From Sulfuritalea sp. (GTDB lineage: Bacteria > Pseudomonadota > Gammaproteobacteria > Burkholderiales > Rhodocyclaceae): a stretch of 64,000 bases of DNA. The stretch is from positions 1 through 64,000 of the forward strand of contig NZ_JAFLDR010000018.1 of assembly GCF_017302275.1 (NCBI RefSeq). Reading direction: 5' to 3'. The notes beneath the pieces are model-generated. The model searched no databases, was not told the origin of the DNA, and saw only the letters and a list, made by a program, of their open reading frames with translations. The position numbers and the translations under genes are program-made. This document shows, one piece after another, positions 63,424 to 64,000 of this stretch (position 1 is the first letter of the stretch; every line of letters starts with the position of its first letter).

Positions 63424-64000
63424 TCAGAAGCGCATGCCGATATTGCCGGTCAGGACACCGGATTTCTGGTTCGACCGGCCGCTTTCCCAGGTCGCGGCGA
63501 TGCCGGCGTTGATGCCCCTGGAAAGCGAAAAGAAATTCATGCCCAGCGCCCATTGCCAGGCCTGCTTGCCGATCGGGTCAGCGCCGGCCAGCGACGACTT
63601 GCGACGGTCGCCGAGATAGGTGACGCCGGCATAGGGCTGCGCGCCGTTGCCCATCCAGTAGCCGACCTGGGCGCCGACCAGCATGCGATCCAGCTTGTTC
63701 TTCGCCGCCGTGTTGGCCACCGCCACGCCATTGACCGTGGTCAGGCCGAGGTCCTCTTCACCATGCAGGTAGCCCAGCTTGCCGGAGAACTGGAAGTCCT
63801 TGACCCACCTGGAATAGTTGAGGTTGGCCGCATAGAACAAGCGGTCTCCGGTGGAGTCGGCCCCGCCGAGCGCTGAGGTCTTGCCCGAACCCAGGCCGAC
63901 CGTGGCGTCGAGCGAGAACTCCTTGTTGATCTGGTAACCGAGGTAAGGCGCGATCGCCCAGCCCTTGGTGGTCGAGGCCTCCCTGGCGGCGGCGGCCGTC
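63424..64000 (-). CDS. Outer-membrane beta-barrel (autotransporter-type domain), partial
   Basis: The C-terminal 191 residues of a protein that continues beyond the right edge. Alternating short beta strands with aromatic girdles (APYLGYQINKEFSLDATVGLG; FYAANLNYSRWVKDFQFSGKLGYLHGEE; LVGAQVGYWMGNGAQPYAGVTYLGD) end in the outer-membrane signal phenylalanine (GNIGMRF). It looks like an autotransporter beta-domain or a stand-alone barrel; the missing N-terminus would decide. A good terminator follows. Confidence 0.82.
   Translation of the reverse strand, partial: TAAAAREASTTKGWAIAPYLGYQINKEFSLDATVGLGSGKTSALGGADSTGDRLFYAANLNYSRWVKDFQFSGKLGYLHGEEDLGLTTVNGVAVANTAAKNKLDRMLVGAQVGYWMGNGAQPYAGVTYLGDRRKSSLAGADPIGKQAWQWALGMNFFSLSRGINAGIAATWESGRSNQKSGVLTGNIGMRF

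Overview
This window reads as one continuous chromosomal segment of a high-GC Betaproteobacterium, most likely of the Rhodocyclales type and able to live with or without oxygen. The basis is gene content: an O2-independent ubiquinone cluster (ubiU-ubiV-ubiT) behind an FNR-type box, OxyR beside a rubrerythrin operon, a NorQ/CbbQ plus NorD/CbbO pair, and a branched-chain-type ABC transporter operon carrying its own acyl-CoA ligase. The first ~126 bases are AT-rich and unlike the rest. No rRNA, tRNA, CRISPR array, transposase or integrase gene was seen.

Layout. 0.1-4.5 kb: RhlE-type helicase, rubredoxin and ubiUVT. 4.7-10.3 kb: DUF3501, CCG-domain Fe-S protein and rubrerythrin, then oxyR, an acetyltransferase, and a hydrolase coupled to an autoregulated tetR. 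10.4-16.4 kb: a phosphotransferase/kinase fusion, four small genes divergent from nhaR, dgkA-PAP2, and terC under a yybP-ykoY (Mn2+) riboswitch. 16.7-27.3 kb: a CarH/LitR-like B12 light-sensor repressor divergent from a tightly overlapping operon (gpx, folE2, amine oxidase, DUF1365, Cfa-like, chalcone-isomerase-like, MFS, DUF3833, SDR, SnoaL-like, FKBP-methyltransferase) that looks like a photo-oxidative stress and lipid-remodelling regulon. 27.3-32.6 kb: DUF808, a GH17-GT2 beta-glucan synthase and an alkaline-phosphatase-superfamily membrane protein. 33-38.7 kb: norD/norQ-like pair, a flavoprotein of the HpaB/4-hydroxybutyryl-CoA dehydratase family, and two proteins of unknown function. 38.8-45.6 kb: livHMGF-acyl-CoA ligase-livK operon. 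45.9-54.3 kb: DUF3135, two rhodaneses, tandem BamE-like lipoproteins, metH under an SAH riboswitch, and two hypotheticals. 54.3-64 kb: hydrolase/DUF1840, DUF2905, cca, an NAD-epimerase, slt, 5-FTHF cyclo-ligase, a MalY/PatB C-S lyase, a secreted caspase-like protein and a partial outer-membrane beta-barrel.

The most unusual signal is not a gene. A ~25-bp sequence (begins CGCCGTRYCG, ends GCGCCGACTYTT) occurs about 17 times in 64 kb, in both orientations. Eight of the ten intergenic copies lie within ~45 bases after a stop codon. The other copies lie inside genes, in all three frames and without breaking them; several sit at domain linkers or loops and are read as AVSPAPT, KVGAGDTA or RRVAGADF. 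I do not recognise it as a named element. Three further repeat types are present: a two-copy structured repeat whose hairpins show compensatory changes, a ~146-bp MITE-like element with 17-bp terminal inverted repeats, and a REP-like inverted repeat.

Regulation can be read directly at several places: FNR box (ubiU), OxyR half-site (rubrerythrin), TetR palindrome inside a near-consensus promoter, paired palindromes around the gpx promoter, and Mn2+ and SAH riboswitches. A group of genes whose -10 hexamer ends 6-7 bases before ATG, with no Shine-Dalgarno sequence, suggests leaderless mRNAs. All family assignments were made by reading the translated sequence; no searches were run.
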